Positions 48,490-60,465 of a stretch of 64,000 bases of DNA are shown here, in pieces (the stretch's first letter is position 1; every line of letters begins with the position of its first letter). Below the pieces are notes generated by a model that was not told where the DNA came from, searched no databases, and was given only the letters and a program-made list of their open reading frames with translations. The position numbers and the translations under genes were made by a program. The stretch comes from Hymenolepis diminuta (taxonomy: Eukaryota; Platyhelminthes; Cestoda; Cyclophyllidea; Hymenolepididae). Where the stretch lies: contig CAADRB010000095.1 in assembly GCA_900708905.1 (NCBI GenBank), positions 84,966 through 148,965 on the forward strand, given 5' to 3'.

Positions 48490-51157
48490 AATGAAATAAA
48501 TATCAAACCGTTAAATTTGTAAAAAAGTTGGCAAAGGGTATAATGTACGGATTTCCAACTATTCGTCTAAATTAACGTATTGCTCCCACGTATCTAAGCA
48601 TATTTGCATGATCCGTCAGAGATAACATCTTTTTCATTTGCTGGTGAGCAAATTGGTCATCAAATTAGTAAAAATGAAATCTGCGGTACATGTGATATGA
48701 TAAGCTTCCAACATTAAGTGTTGGTGAAAACTCTGACTTCCTTAACCCATTTCTAACTAGCCTCAAGTTAATGACCGGGTAGTAGTACTCTGTCAAGTCT
48801 GAAATACAACAGTAGCAATTTAGTTAATTTGCACAAGGAAATGTTTTCTTTTAAAACCAAGGATTTTCCTAAGGGCTGACAAAAATAATAACCCTTCCTG
48901 AATAATAAGACTATTATTGAGGAAAAAATAAGTCCCAGCAAAAATAACAGGAGAGAAACGAGATTAAGATTTAAAAGTTGAAAGATGATGAAAAAACCCC
49001 ATCAAAGAGTAAGTGACTATTAACTTGTAGTAGAGAACAAATAACCATTCACGAAGTGAGTTGACTGTTTTGTGTCTGTTTAGTTTTCGAGCAATGAAAG
49101 GAAAATATCTGATAGTTAAGTTAAAAGGTATCATGTACACCTTGAGATGCGTCTATGTATATTTTTTTCTTTTCCGTTCCTAAATAATGAAACGCTTGAT
49201 GTGACATGCATTTCATATTTAAAATCAGAATACCCTTGTACAGAACCTTTTGCGCTTTATATGCTATGCACATGACTAAAGAGATGTCGCCAAAATCATA
49301 AAATATAATTTGAATATTTTACTAGTGACAAGACAAGTGAAGTTCATTCCGATTAAATATGCCTTTTTAAAGCATTTTAAAACGGATCGTCAGTAGTTTT
49401 ATGGAGGAAATAACTATCCATTCCACATCACCATATTCGACGACCAAAATATGTATATATACATATATTTCAAACTCGCCAATGTTGCTAGAAATTATAC
49501 TCAAATGGCATGTAACTATATAAAATCACTCGCACGCACTAACATTAAATCATAAAATTTTGCGTCAGTGTAATTGCCCTAGTTACACAAGTATAAAAAG
49601 TTAAATTATTTGAGTATCTATGCAATTGATTTGGCTAACATGTCCAAGAGAGATAAATAAAAAAATTAATCTCTTCATAATGAATCACTCACAAACCATT
49701 TATGCCAAGCTTTCATAGCTTTCATTTGACTAAATAGACAGCCATTGAAATTCAAACACACGTGCATAGTTTCCTATTGTGTTTGGATCTACAACAAGAT
49801 ATCCTCTAAGAAAAGACTTGGCCCAGTTTACTAAAATATTTATTCAACTACATATCGAGAAAATATTATATTTTTTTCCTTTTATACGCATACTGAATAA
49901 ACAGTCTGTCAAATCTTGGCAACTGCCTTCTTTAAATCAGTCGGTCCACTTGTAAACGATAAACAAATTACGTTATGAAAAATATTAATTTTGTAAAAAT
50001 ATCAGAAATGTGAGAGAAAACAAATGATTACATGCAATTAAAAAAAAAGGTTATTTCATTGGAGGTGTTTGAACCGAATGTTTTTAATGACTTTATATCA
50101 GGATACCAGAAGCGATATCGTCAGTTTGTTTAAATCAATATAAGTAGCATGAAAAATATAAAAAAACGCGTAAATACTCTCTTTGATAAGGCAAAGATTT
50201 TTGGCTCTGTAGAAGATGAATTTAGCTAAAGTCTCTAGAGTCTTGCTAAGTAATAACTCCGCTAACTTATTTAGATATTCAACGCGATAGGAAATTGAGT
50301 ATTATTTCGAAAATTCCGAAATCACGGAAAGTAAAAGGGCGGCAGACGGGATAAGCAGTCTCTTATTTTTGTAAGAGGGGGGAGGATAATGCATCTCAGA
50401 CATTACCCCTTGAGAAAATAAAATTATTTATATACACAACAGTTCTCAGGAGTAAAATATTTATGTCATTGGTCTGTTTGAATTATTGAATTTTGTAGAA
50501 GGATAACTGATTTGTATTTCCGATGTATCAAAAACTGGAATAGCAAATTTTGTTAATCAAAATAGTACATAATTGGTTAAGAAGACCGTACAGGCAAGAT
50601 GAACATAACGCTGAAAATAGTGAAACATACATACACCATGATTCTAGAATTTGCAGTCCTAGGTCATAACCGAGTCATTTCAGATGAACAAGTACTCATA
50701 TAAACTTAAAGTCCCTTGGCAAATAGTTGACTTAAGGTAAGTCACGAAAAATCTAGCACTAAAGTGATATGACTATATGGGTTTATATAACCTGAAGAAA
50801 ACGATTAGCGAGAAAATTAAAGTACTGACAACACAAAAGATCCGTATTCTATGGGTTTTGTCAGAAGCAGTATTTTTTGATCCCAAACGTACTATCATAG
50901 TCACACCCGAATAAAGGTATGATCGAAAAGGCTATCAAGGGGGGGATGAAATACGATTTCGAAATTATAAAAGGTATAAAATTCACAATTCAGAAATTAC
51001 TGAATTTTTCATCACCTTCATTGCCTACTTAAAGTATATATGATTTGGAGAATAATTTTGTTTTAATGTTTTAAATGAAAAGATTCTGAGGTTTAATATC
51101 TTAGAATATAACATTATTAACTCATTTTGAAAGTAAGACTAGGGAATGAATCTTTTA

Positions 51158-51187
51158 ACACATGAGCTGAAAGTCCCCGGCCTAACA
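51158..51187 (+). repeat. 5' terminal inverted repeat
   Basis: ACACATGAGCTGAAAGTCCC and ten more bases, directly after TA. Confidence 0.93.
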
Positions 51188-51335
51188 CATAGATGGCGCT
51201 AGTTTTATTACAGTCACCTTTTGTTCAGTTAATACTAACCTTCAAAAGACAGCTGTTAAAATTTCATGATATTCTATTCATTAGTTTGTGAGTTATTGTG
51301 CTAAGAGTGACGCTACTTTTGTTATTTTTAAAACA

Positions 51336-52137
51336 ATGCATCAAAAACAATTTTGTGTTTTAATTCTACACTGCTTCTTGATGGGCAAAATGCCGTTCAA
51401 GCAAAGCAATGGCTTGAAAAGTGTTGGAGGGACTCCGCTCCATCAGAAACAACAGTAACACGTTGGTTTGCTGACTTCAAACGTGGTCGTAGAGACACCG
51501 ATGATGCAGAACGCAGTGGACGTCCAAATGAGGCGGTAACACCAGAAAGCATTAAAAAAATCCACAAAATCGTTTTGAATGATGGAAAAGTGAAGTTGCG
51601 TGAGTTAGCTGACATCGTAAAGATATGCAAAGAACGTGTTGGCTTTATATTGCATGAGCATTTGACTATGAGAAAGTTCTGTNNNNNNNNNNNNNNNNNN
51701 NNNNNNNNNNNNNNNNNNNNNNNNNNNNNNNNNNNNNNNNNNNNNNNNNNNNNNNNNNNNNNNNNNNNNNNNNNNNNNNNNNNNNNNNNNNNNNNNNNNN
51801 NNNNNNNNCCCGAAATTGCAAAGAAACGACCGCATATTGCAAAGAAAAAATTTTGTATTATCAAGACAACGCACCGTGTGACAAGTCAATCAAAACAATG
51901 GCAAAACTACATGAATAGAACTTCAAATTGCTTCCACATCCACCGTATTCGCCAGATTTCGCAGACCTGAAAAAAATGCTCGCCGGTAAGAAATTTTGCA
52001 TGAATGAAGAGGTTATCGCTGAAACTGAGGCCTATTTTGAGGCAAAAGGCAAATCGTTCTACAAAAGTGGTATTGAAANGTTAGAGCGGCGCTGGAATGA
52101 TTGCGTTGCTCTTGATGGAGATTACGTTGATGAATAA
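51336..52137 (+). pseudogene. Mariner transposase pseudogene (irritans/mellifera-like)
   Basis: Starts at ATG 51336 (MHQKQFCVLILHCFLMGK). A one-base loss in the A run of GGGCAAAATGCC near 51385 shifts the frame into NAVQAKQWLEKCWRD and then SAPSETTVTRWFADFKRGR, the N-terminal helix-turn-helix, followed by RSGRPNEAVTPE and a second DNA-binding helix set up to LHEHLTMRKFC. The gap then hides the WVPH linker and the first catalytic Asp. After it come EIAKKRPH, the second Asp in YYQDNAPCDKS (51865-51867), a TAG replacing a codon after KLHE, LLPHPPYSPDFA, and directly DLKKMLAGKKF. The stretch that should hold SDYFLF with the third Asp is missing. The C-terminus ends VALDGDYVDE and TAA at 52135-52137. 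There is one undetermined base at 52079. Confidence 0.93.
51683..51808. other. Assembly gap (126 N) inside the mariner transposase
   Basis: The flanking protein pieces are separated by roughly 118 residues in related transposases, so about 350 bases are expected here if nothing was deleted. The gap length is probably an underestimate, or the copy has an internal deletion. Confidence 0.9.
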
Positions 52138-52167
52138 AGCTAATTTTGAACCAAAAACTGTTTTCTT

Positions 52168-52198
52168 TGTTAGGCCCGGGACTTTCCAGCCCATGTGT
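52168..52198 (-). repeat. 3' terminal inverted repeat
   Basis: Reverse complement begins ACACATGGGCTGGAAAGTCC; bounded by TA at 52199-52200. Confidence 0.93.
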
Positions 52199-53452
52199 TA
52201 TAACAAATTTGAAAGATTTTTGTTTCCGTTCCCAAGATATTTATCGCTTTTAGTAAATTAATTTTTAACTATTTGGTGTTACTTAAAAGTATATCTTTAT
52301 ATTTTCATTATTTAATGGTTTTAAAAATAGATTTTTAATATTATTTCTAGTAAAACATATACAATGTAATTTCTGAGGATTATTGTAAAATTGCTGCTAA
52401 AACCAATTTTTAAACAGCAATTTTAAAACTGTCAAAACATTTTTTGCTATGATATTAAGAAAATAAAAATAAAAAACAGGTGTCTATTAAATATTAAACT
52501 TGATTGACATTCTCTCTGTTGATTTATTTTCTCACAAATAATTTTTTTCAGATATGTTTGACAAAGTGCAAATTTAAAGCCATTATTTAAATCATCACGC
52601 GGAATGCCGTTCATTTTTAAACGACTTTACAGTAAAAGCGTTAAGTGCCCTATTTATTGAACAAACTAGACCTAAATATTTTGGATAATTCCTCAATATA
52701 ATTAAGCCAATTGAATACAATTGAAAATTGCATCACTAAAGCAAAATGAAGCTTTGTTAAAATAATAACTTAATCTCTTCTATTTTGGAAACAACCACTT
52801 TTGCCGTTCATCCCGAAATGTCTCGATTAATTTTTGCTACCTATTTTTGACTAATTTTGCTGTATTGGTTTGCTGAATGTGCTGCAATAAATCTGAAAAA
52901 ATATTCTATAAGCCTATTATATTGCCTGCAATTTTTAGATAGTCTCGATTTTTGCACTAAATAGAAACCACTTTTAATTTATATGAACATATCTTTAATT
53001 CCTTTCTCTCTGCATAAGCTGTTGAGTCAACGCATTGTCTAAATGCATTGTATCCAAATAAAATAACCATCGTGCATGTTGAGCCTTTCGTTCTTGTGTT
53101 TTGCGTTTATTAATCCTCCCTTTATTATAAAATGTTCTTAGTTTAATGCTAAAATGTTAATATACCATTTTTATGGGCCAGCTTATCCTGACTGATGGAA
53201 GTAAATAGGGTGTCTAGGAAGTAGCCCTAACGGTACTCCAATAATTTAATTAAAACCAAAAACTGCTTGCATATTCATGTTTATTTCTTATTTAATTTAA
53301 GATCCCTACACTGAGTGATAAGTGAGCATCTGGTGCGTTATGGGCATAAAACTACCCAATATTGCCAGATGTCTTGTTACCGAGGGTGGAATCTTTTCAT
53401 TCCTCAATCCAGTTATATCTGTATTTATTTGACTCTCGTAATCGTTTAAAAA

Positions 53453-53471
53453 TTATATATATATATATATA
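53453..53471. repeat. (TA)n microsatellite
   Basis: Uninterrupted alternating TA units ending before GTGATC. Confidence 0.88.
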
Positions 53472-53677
53472 GTGATCATATCTGACTAATTCCCGTTCTT
53501 GAGACCATTAAAACATTTTCAAGGCGCATTTTAAAATAAATGTCATAATTAGCGCTGGCTTAGTTCAAAATGTTTCTCAGCTGTATGTCTGATTAAACGA
53601 AGTTATTTTAACTTTTCACGTTTCGGCATTTTCTGTGGGCTCTTAATGCAGAAGCAAAGATAGATGGACCAAGGAGC

Positions 53678-53697
53678 ATCGGCAACTAGGTGCCGAT
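53678..53697. repeat. Short GC-rich hairpin
   Basis: Arms ATCGGCA and TGCCGAT with loop ACTAGG, followed by ACTAGGTGTC, which repeats the loop and part of the right arm. Unusual in this AT-rich setting; possibly an element end or a small structured RNA, not assignable. Confidence 0.6.
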
Positions 53698-56600
53698 ACT
53701 AGGTGTCATTAACAGATAAAATTAATTTTATTCCTTTAAAAATAGGAAAAAATAGGGAAAAATAATTAGGTCAGAATTTAATTTGCATGAATTAAGAGAA
53801 TCCTTAGTCTTAGTGAAATCTTCATTGATGCTAATCCTCCTTACGAGGTTGAACATTAAAAAATTAATCATAACATAATTATAAAAATTTTATTTTAACA
53901 ATTATAATTTTCATTTTCAAGACTAGCCATCAATGTTAAACAATCAGTCAATAAGCATGAGAGACTGCACATAAGATTTATATTAGCAATCCAGGGAGCG
54001 AATCACAAATTGTGAACTGTAAATATTTTTACAACCAGTAGGCGAAAATCAAATGAAATAACATTCGGCTCTCCATTTTGATTATTTCCTCCTATTTCCT
54101 ATTGAATTTTTAAACGAATTTCAGATGCTTTACCGACGAATATTTAAAACGCCTTTCAACAAATCTAGCTCGCTTCAAGTGACAAGTTTCAAGAAGTTTC
54201 ATTGATTGTAAGAGGAATGGAAATAGACCACATTTATTAATAGATTTTCAAATGTCATAGAAATTGTTACTTAAAAATTTCAAGCATTTAAAGGTTTAAA
54301 TTCATTTTTTCTTTATTATAAATTATTTTATTTTAAGTTTAAGTTAAAATATAAATATAGTTTAGAATCCGACAAATTTGAAGTTTAGCTTTAGTCTCTG
54401 TAATAAACATTTAAAAAATATTAGATATTTCTAATTTGATGCGAATTAAGCATTTGCATTTGTTAACAACGAAATTTATAGATAATTTATTAATAAAAAA
54501 TTCCATTCTTTCCTAGTCTTTCAACAGTTAGGTTATATTAATATTATTTCAATAAAGAAAGTGGAATCTTTCTCCATTTAAATATCCGTCTCCATTATCG
54601 AAATGTGGACAAAATTAACTCGAATTTAAAAGGTAAAAATTAACCACTCTATTTGGTCATCATTGCGTAAGTAAATATTGTCAACACTTTTTAAAACTCT
54701 GGCCATTAAAAATCACTTATATAATGACAAAAATATTTCCCATGTATTCTTGATTTTCCGAAATTTTTTTGCCATATTCCTCTGGAGTGGGCTCAAGTTG
54801 TGTAAAAAAATTTATGAATTTTGTTTAAATTAATTAAAATATTGACAAGCCTATTTTCAAATTAAATTTGTTATTACAAATATTAAAGGTTGTGTGATCT
54901 AATAGAAAAATATAAAAGCATATGTTTTTGAAAATATAATAATTACCACATTCGCCTCCCTTAAATGCAAAATTTCAGCTGCTCTGTGAAATTCAATGAC
55001 ATCTATCTTTCAGGGATTTTGAAATATTTTCATTTGAAATCCTATTTGTCTGACATAAATTGAAAATTTTATTTTATTTGATAATAAATAATAGTAAATG
55101 CGCCATAGTTATCTAACAGTAAGAACTTAATTAAAAATCTTGTTTAATACATATTTGCCTCATTTACCGTTTGTATAAGATGTAAACTAATTAATTATTG
55201 AAATATTCAGTATTTTAAAATGAAATTTTCTACTAAGATTAAATTTCCTTTAGTTAAAAATTTTGCAGAAATATGTGAGCGAATATTTAATAGTTGTGAA
55301 CAAGTGAAATAAAATATAATGATCCATGTGCATATGAGAAAAAGTCCTTTCAACGTGCAAAAAAGTGACTGATTGTATTATTTTTCTTTAAACAAGATTA
55401 AAAGAAATTTCTATTCATTTATTCAAATATTAAAGACCAATCCACTCCGGAAGTAATGAAAGAAATCAACTTCGGTTACATGTGCTGTTCAAGCCTAATT
55501 TTCTATTACTTCCGGTTTAGATTTTAAAGATTGAAATGATTTCTTAGTTAATTGCCCTATCAATTCTCCTAATTTACTTTCGAGACTGTGAAAAATTTGA
55601 TAAATGTTTGTACGTAAATAGAAGTTGCCCTGACCTTGTATTCTTGCATTCGTGTAATTAAGAAGATTGATAATTTGATTTAAGATCCAGTTGTTAGATG
55701 AAGTTAACTAGCCTTTGCATGATACAAATTTACTTATTTACTTTGGAAATAAGTAATATGTCTCAAGCCATTTGAAGAGAAAAACTATTTAATTTCTGCC
55801 AAATTTTATTGAGTTTACTTGAGGAAGGACTCTAATTTAAAATTTTCTTTGGATTTATTTGCCTATTGTTGAGTAAATGAAACTCAGCTATTGAGAAACT
55901 TTAAATTTATTCTCTGGGTAAACTCCGAAATAATGCAAATTTGGTGTCTATAAAAAGTGCATTTTAGTGAGAAGTCAATATATCAAACTAAAAACATTAA
56001 AATAAAGGAAACTCTTTTTTATCTATTTGAGGATATATGAAGTTAAACACAATACTGTGTCCTTGATCGTAATGAAATATTAAGATTGAGTTATTGTGAT
56101 AAGATTATATTTTAAAATATCCACATTTTAATATCATATCTATTCTATTTTCACAAATTCTAGGCGCGAATAATTTGTTTAATTATAATAACTATTAACT
56201 ATTACGTCTTCTGCGTAATGCAGATAAATTTTGCTACTTATGAAAGCAATTTGAAGGTTCATCACCAAAATTATCAACTTGCTATAGCTTACCAAATGTA
56301 ATTGTTAAAATACTAATTACATAAATATCAACATTCAAATTTGGAGTACTTATTAGATGAGATTCACCAAGAGTAGCTGGTTTGAACTTTGCATTACGTC
56401 TGAACTCTATGCTCGGATAACAAAAGATGTATCAGTAAGGTAAGATTAAGTGCTCAAGTTAAACAAGGGTTCAGTAAAGTTTGAATAGTAGGATCTGTAT
56501 TTTAACAAGAAGTATTTGGTTTTTGAACTATTTGCACATATTGCAGAGAAGCTTACAAATCAATTTTATTGACGCATTTGTCCCCGTACATTCTATTTTG

Positions 56601-59600
56601 AATATTTATCCAAATTCATTTTAAATGAAAGTTAGATTATATTCATGCATGACTTATTAAGACCTTATTTGCATGGTAACTGTCAAGGTTTAATGATGAT
56701 AGAAATAATTATTCTTAATAATTATACTTATTTTAATTAATTAATTTTTGCATCAGAAAACGCGTTTTTGGTTTGAAATTCAATTATCATAAAAGGCTCT
56801 TTAAGAGCGCTAAAATCTTTGTGGAGCCAAATGTAAGATAAATTTTTTTATCTCAACGTAATGAAATGTTTTGACATTTTGCAAAAAAAATTAGAAATGC
56901 TTCGCTATCGTAAACAATGATATCCCATTAAAACCAATAGAAATTAACTATTAAAATTTCTGCAGTCTCTCTTGTTATCATGATTAAACAGAGTTTTAGT
57001 TATCAACTGAATATAAATATACATTCATTCAAAAAGGCACTTGATTTACACATTTTCAGTCCAAATATTAGTTTTTACTAATATGTATTAAAAAAAATAC
57101 CAATTACAGTCGAAGAGCTGAGAAAAAACAATCATCTCTCTATATGCTCAGCATCATCACTTATTACAAGTACTCGTGATATGAATGAAGGACAGGTGAA
57201 CTGACTCAAATACGAAGGCAGTTTTGCGTTTAGCAGAATACTTTATCCCGTAGATTACTGTTTTAAACCGTATTAAAAAGAGATATTTACAAAGTGCTAT
57301 GAAGTCATATTGGTTGGGATTTTATAATGATGTATATAAAAAATAATCGAATATCTTCTTAAAATATGGAAATATTTTTTATGCTAATAAATAAAAGAGT
57401 TCAAAGTCCCGACGCGGGTAAATCATCTGGATATTTTATTACTCCCTCCTGTTGAATGCCACAGACCTGTGTTAAATGGTATTTTCAGACCTATTTCGAT
57501 TATCTGCTGACTACTGTTAACAATTTAAAAATCCCCTTTGCTTCTTTATACATTAATAATTTATTATTATTATTACTGTTAAAACTGATATTTTTCATGA
57601 GTTGTAATCTACAATCCCTTTATTTATAAAGGCATTTGGTTTATGGTTATAAGTTAAAAAGATTTAGAATGCAACATTGTATCAGATATGAAAAATAAGA
57701 TACCTTAGAACATAAACGTCTTAATACAGCCAAATTTAAAATAATAATGAACGAGAAATCAATAGTTTACGTATCAACAGAGCGCCTTAAGACAGAATGA
57801 ATTTGAAAATTAAAACCCAGTAACCCTTTTTTATACGTAGAAACATTTACCAACAAATATGAATGCTAGAAAAAATTAAAAAAAAGCAAAATTAATTATG
57901 TTTATCAAATTACCTCTAAAGTCGCCTATTCACATGCCCTTTGACATGATACATCATATTTTTCTTAGTGAATAACCTCAAAAAACAGCAGTTATTGGTT
58001 ATTTTCCGTATTAGTGCACCCCTAAAATCTCTCTGCCAATCTCTTATTCATGGAGCTTTTATATGCAGCCTTTCTTCTGATCTCTAAATTTAAACGCAAT
58101 TGAGTTCGTAAGTGTGCAAGTGTAGCCTTAGTCCTAAGTCATTTAACGTAGTAGGTTCTACTGTTTACCGGCGACAATTAAGAGTCCCGTGAACATTGTC
58201 ACGAATATATAACTGAATGTGCACAAAACTGTATACCAAGAATGTAGCCTATTAGACAGGTGTTTACAAGTATTTATTATTTGATATTTATAGTTCACCT
58301 TCATTTAATACAGCTAGTTGAGCTTTGCTGTAAGAGATTTTAGCTGGCTTATATCGGCTAGATACTAAAATGAAGGTGGATGTGGTTCAATCATCCATTC
58401 TTTAAGCCCACGGATTTTCCAATGATACTCTTCTTCTGGCATTAACAAAATAGAGCTAGATCGTAAAATGTGTATTCATAAAGCCATCTGAAATTTCAAA
58501 TCGCTCTTTATGAAAGCTTGCGTAATCGTCTTCGAATATTTTTAGTGCCCTTCTCCATTAAAGATAAAAGGCTTTAAGAACAGAGGTGAGCAAACTGGAA
58601 TTGGTGTCTCTTAGATATCGTTGCTTTTCAAGAAGGACGTATTTTACTTTCTTCCCTACTTGATAACTGTAATGTTTACACCCATGCGTGTTTTTATCAA
58701 GATTATTTTTGATATCTAAATATTATTTGATTACATCTTTTGGCCATATGGACTCAATATAAGTTGTTAATTAAAGATCGCCATTAGGATTTAATGTAAC
58801 TCTGAACGGACTGAAAAACTTTTCTCTAAATTATTTTTTTGAGCAGATAATAATGTACTAGTTTCTGGTTAAATGTTTATATAACAAAATTTAATGTTAG
58901 TCGATTTGGATTTTTATACGACGGCGAAAAATCATGAATCTTTTTAATTGTCCTGCTTATTATCATTTTTAAACCGAGTCAGAATGCCTTTTAGTTCCCC
59001 ACGTTTTGACGTTTTTGGATGGTTAAAATTGCAAGTTTGTTTTTCCTTGAGTGGTAATATATAAGCAATGTATCTCTATTGTAAATTAATTAAATGTATA
59101 AGTTATTAATTGATTAAAGTGATTAAAGAATGGAAGTACGAAGATACTTCTATTTATTCAGGAAAAATAAAACTGAAATAATAAGTCTGTTTTCCTACCA
59201 GTTTCGGTTGTTCTAGCTTACAGAACAGCAGAATTTGTTAGCACAAAGCTGTCACGCTTCGTTAAGTAGATTTTTGTTTTGCGATATTCGGCGGCGTGAA
59301 TATACTCATTATCTGGAAAACTGACGACGATTCATTTGTTTAGCGCAAATAATTTACCTAAGCGAACTGGAATGCGCCCAGCTATATCACAGTTTGTCAA
59401 TACTGCTTACTGCAAGAAAACTGAGTGAACTAAGGTGACAAAACTAATCAGTTACTTCAAAAGACCGCTAAACGTTCCTTATCTTAAACATAATGTGACC
59501 TAAAAAGCAATGTATTGAATCATGATATTTTATTTTCAAACGTTAGAACTTTATACGGGGGACTATATTCATAAAAAGAAGGCATACAGCTCAAGTCATA

Positions 59601-60231
59601 TAGACCGTCAATGTGATCCGTCGATTATCATTTCCTGCTTAGCCATTTCTTTTTTCATCTTTTGATAAAGTAATCACGACAGGGAGCACATACTTATACA
59701 TGTATTTCATCATGAAAAGCAAGAAAATGCATGATTTTTAAATAAATCTGAAATTTCCTAAACTAATGAGATCAAATAGAAGTAAAACAATAAAATTTCA
59801 CACATAAATTTATTTTTAGATTTCTACTTCGTGGGTATAATCCATTTTCTTATGACTCAATATTTCAATATTCAAATTTCGGAAATTAAACTCTATAATT
59901 CTAATTTAATTCATGATCGCGGATTCCAGAGCCGGTCCACCAGTTTTTTAGTTAAAATAACTACTCTGCGACGTCGGATGTTGCTTTTTCTCCCAGTTAG
60001 CCATATGATAGGAACTAACAGGTTTTTAGCGCTATAGAGCACACTATAGGTCACCCAAGTTGAACTTCTTATTTAAAAATGGGTTGTTTGTTATTGCCAC
60101 TTATATGAACTCAGTCTTAAGTATTCTTTGTTTAATTTTTGATTGCTAGGTACAAGGTAATTACTCAGTTTAAATGTAAAAATTTAGTTTTTTAGTGCTA
60201 AACAAAAGATAAATAGCATTAAACATTTTAG

Positions 60232-60465
60232 AAACCTGTATGTTATTTTATTTATATACTCTCAATCTTTGTGAAACGGTCAGAAGAGGAAGCAGTTAGC
60301 ATCAGTGGCGAATTTGAAGGTAATGTGCGTAAGCGAAGAAAAAGTAGAAGAACCCGAAAATACCTAAGATTAATCGGTAGAGATTAACGGCCTAAAATGA
60401 ATACGGTTCACAATCTTCCAAGTGGATTACAGGGAACTTCTGGACCTCCATTTCACTTGGAATAG
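60232..60465 (+). pseudogene. Possible broken exon or element fragment, one frame with one stop
   Basis: A single frame runs from a TAG just upstream (60229-60231) to TAG at 60463-60465 and is interrupted only by TAA at 60385-60387. The first part has a basic segment (EGNVRKRRKSRRTRKYLRLI) after SEEEAVSISGEF. The second part, from ATG 60397, reads MNTVHNLPSGLQGTSGPPFH and LE. Both look more protein-like than background. A donor-like GAAG/GTAATG lies at about 60319-60320. No family recognised. It may be a decayed exon or transposon piece, or chance. Confidence 0.22.
60416..60462. repeat. 9-bp perfect inverted repeat with 29-base spacer
   Basis: Arms TTCCAAGTG (60416-60424) and CACTTGGAA (60454-60462). 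It sits at the end of the open segment 60397-60465. Could form a hairpin in RNA; significance unknown. Confidence 0.75.

Larger units (their letters stand above)
46378..51155. other. Unassigned stretch with two exon-like islands
   Basis: Mostly AT-rich without recognisable content. The islands at 47457-47627 and 48313-48489 are listed separately. A perfect 18-base palindrome ATATGTATATATACATAT lies at 49449-49466 and is simple AT-rich sequence. LTR-like ends or coding domains were not found. Confidence 0.4.
51158..52198 (+). mobile_element. Mariner element, irritans/mellifera-like lineage, with assembly gap
   Basis: Inverted repeats at 51158-51187 and 52168-52198 match almost perfectly (two substitutions and one single-base gap), each bordered by TA (51156-51157 and 52199-52200). 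The interior is a transposase gene interrupted by 126 N at 51683-51808. It is much less decayed than the other elements, so it is the youngest insertion in the window, but it is still inactive. Confidence 0.94.
52201..60231. other. Unassigned AT-rich stretch
   Basis: No gene supported in about 8 kb, one of the emptiest parts of the window. It holds a (TA)n run at 53453-53471, a mariner-end-like TAGGGTGTCTAGGAAG at 53207-53222 without a partner, a hairpin at 53678-53697, and an acceptor-like TATTTTCAG at about 57481-57489 followed by an open frame of leucine-rich, chance-like sequence. The frame at 59831-60037 begins with GTG and is not convincing. Confidence 0.45.

Noticed and set aside
49449..49466. 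18-base perfect palindrome
   Set aside because: Composed of alternating AT-rich simple sequence; expected by chance at this composition.
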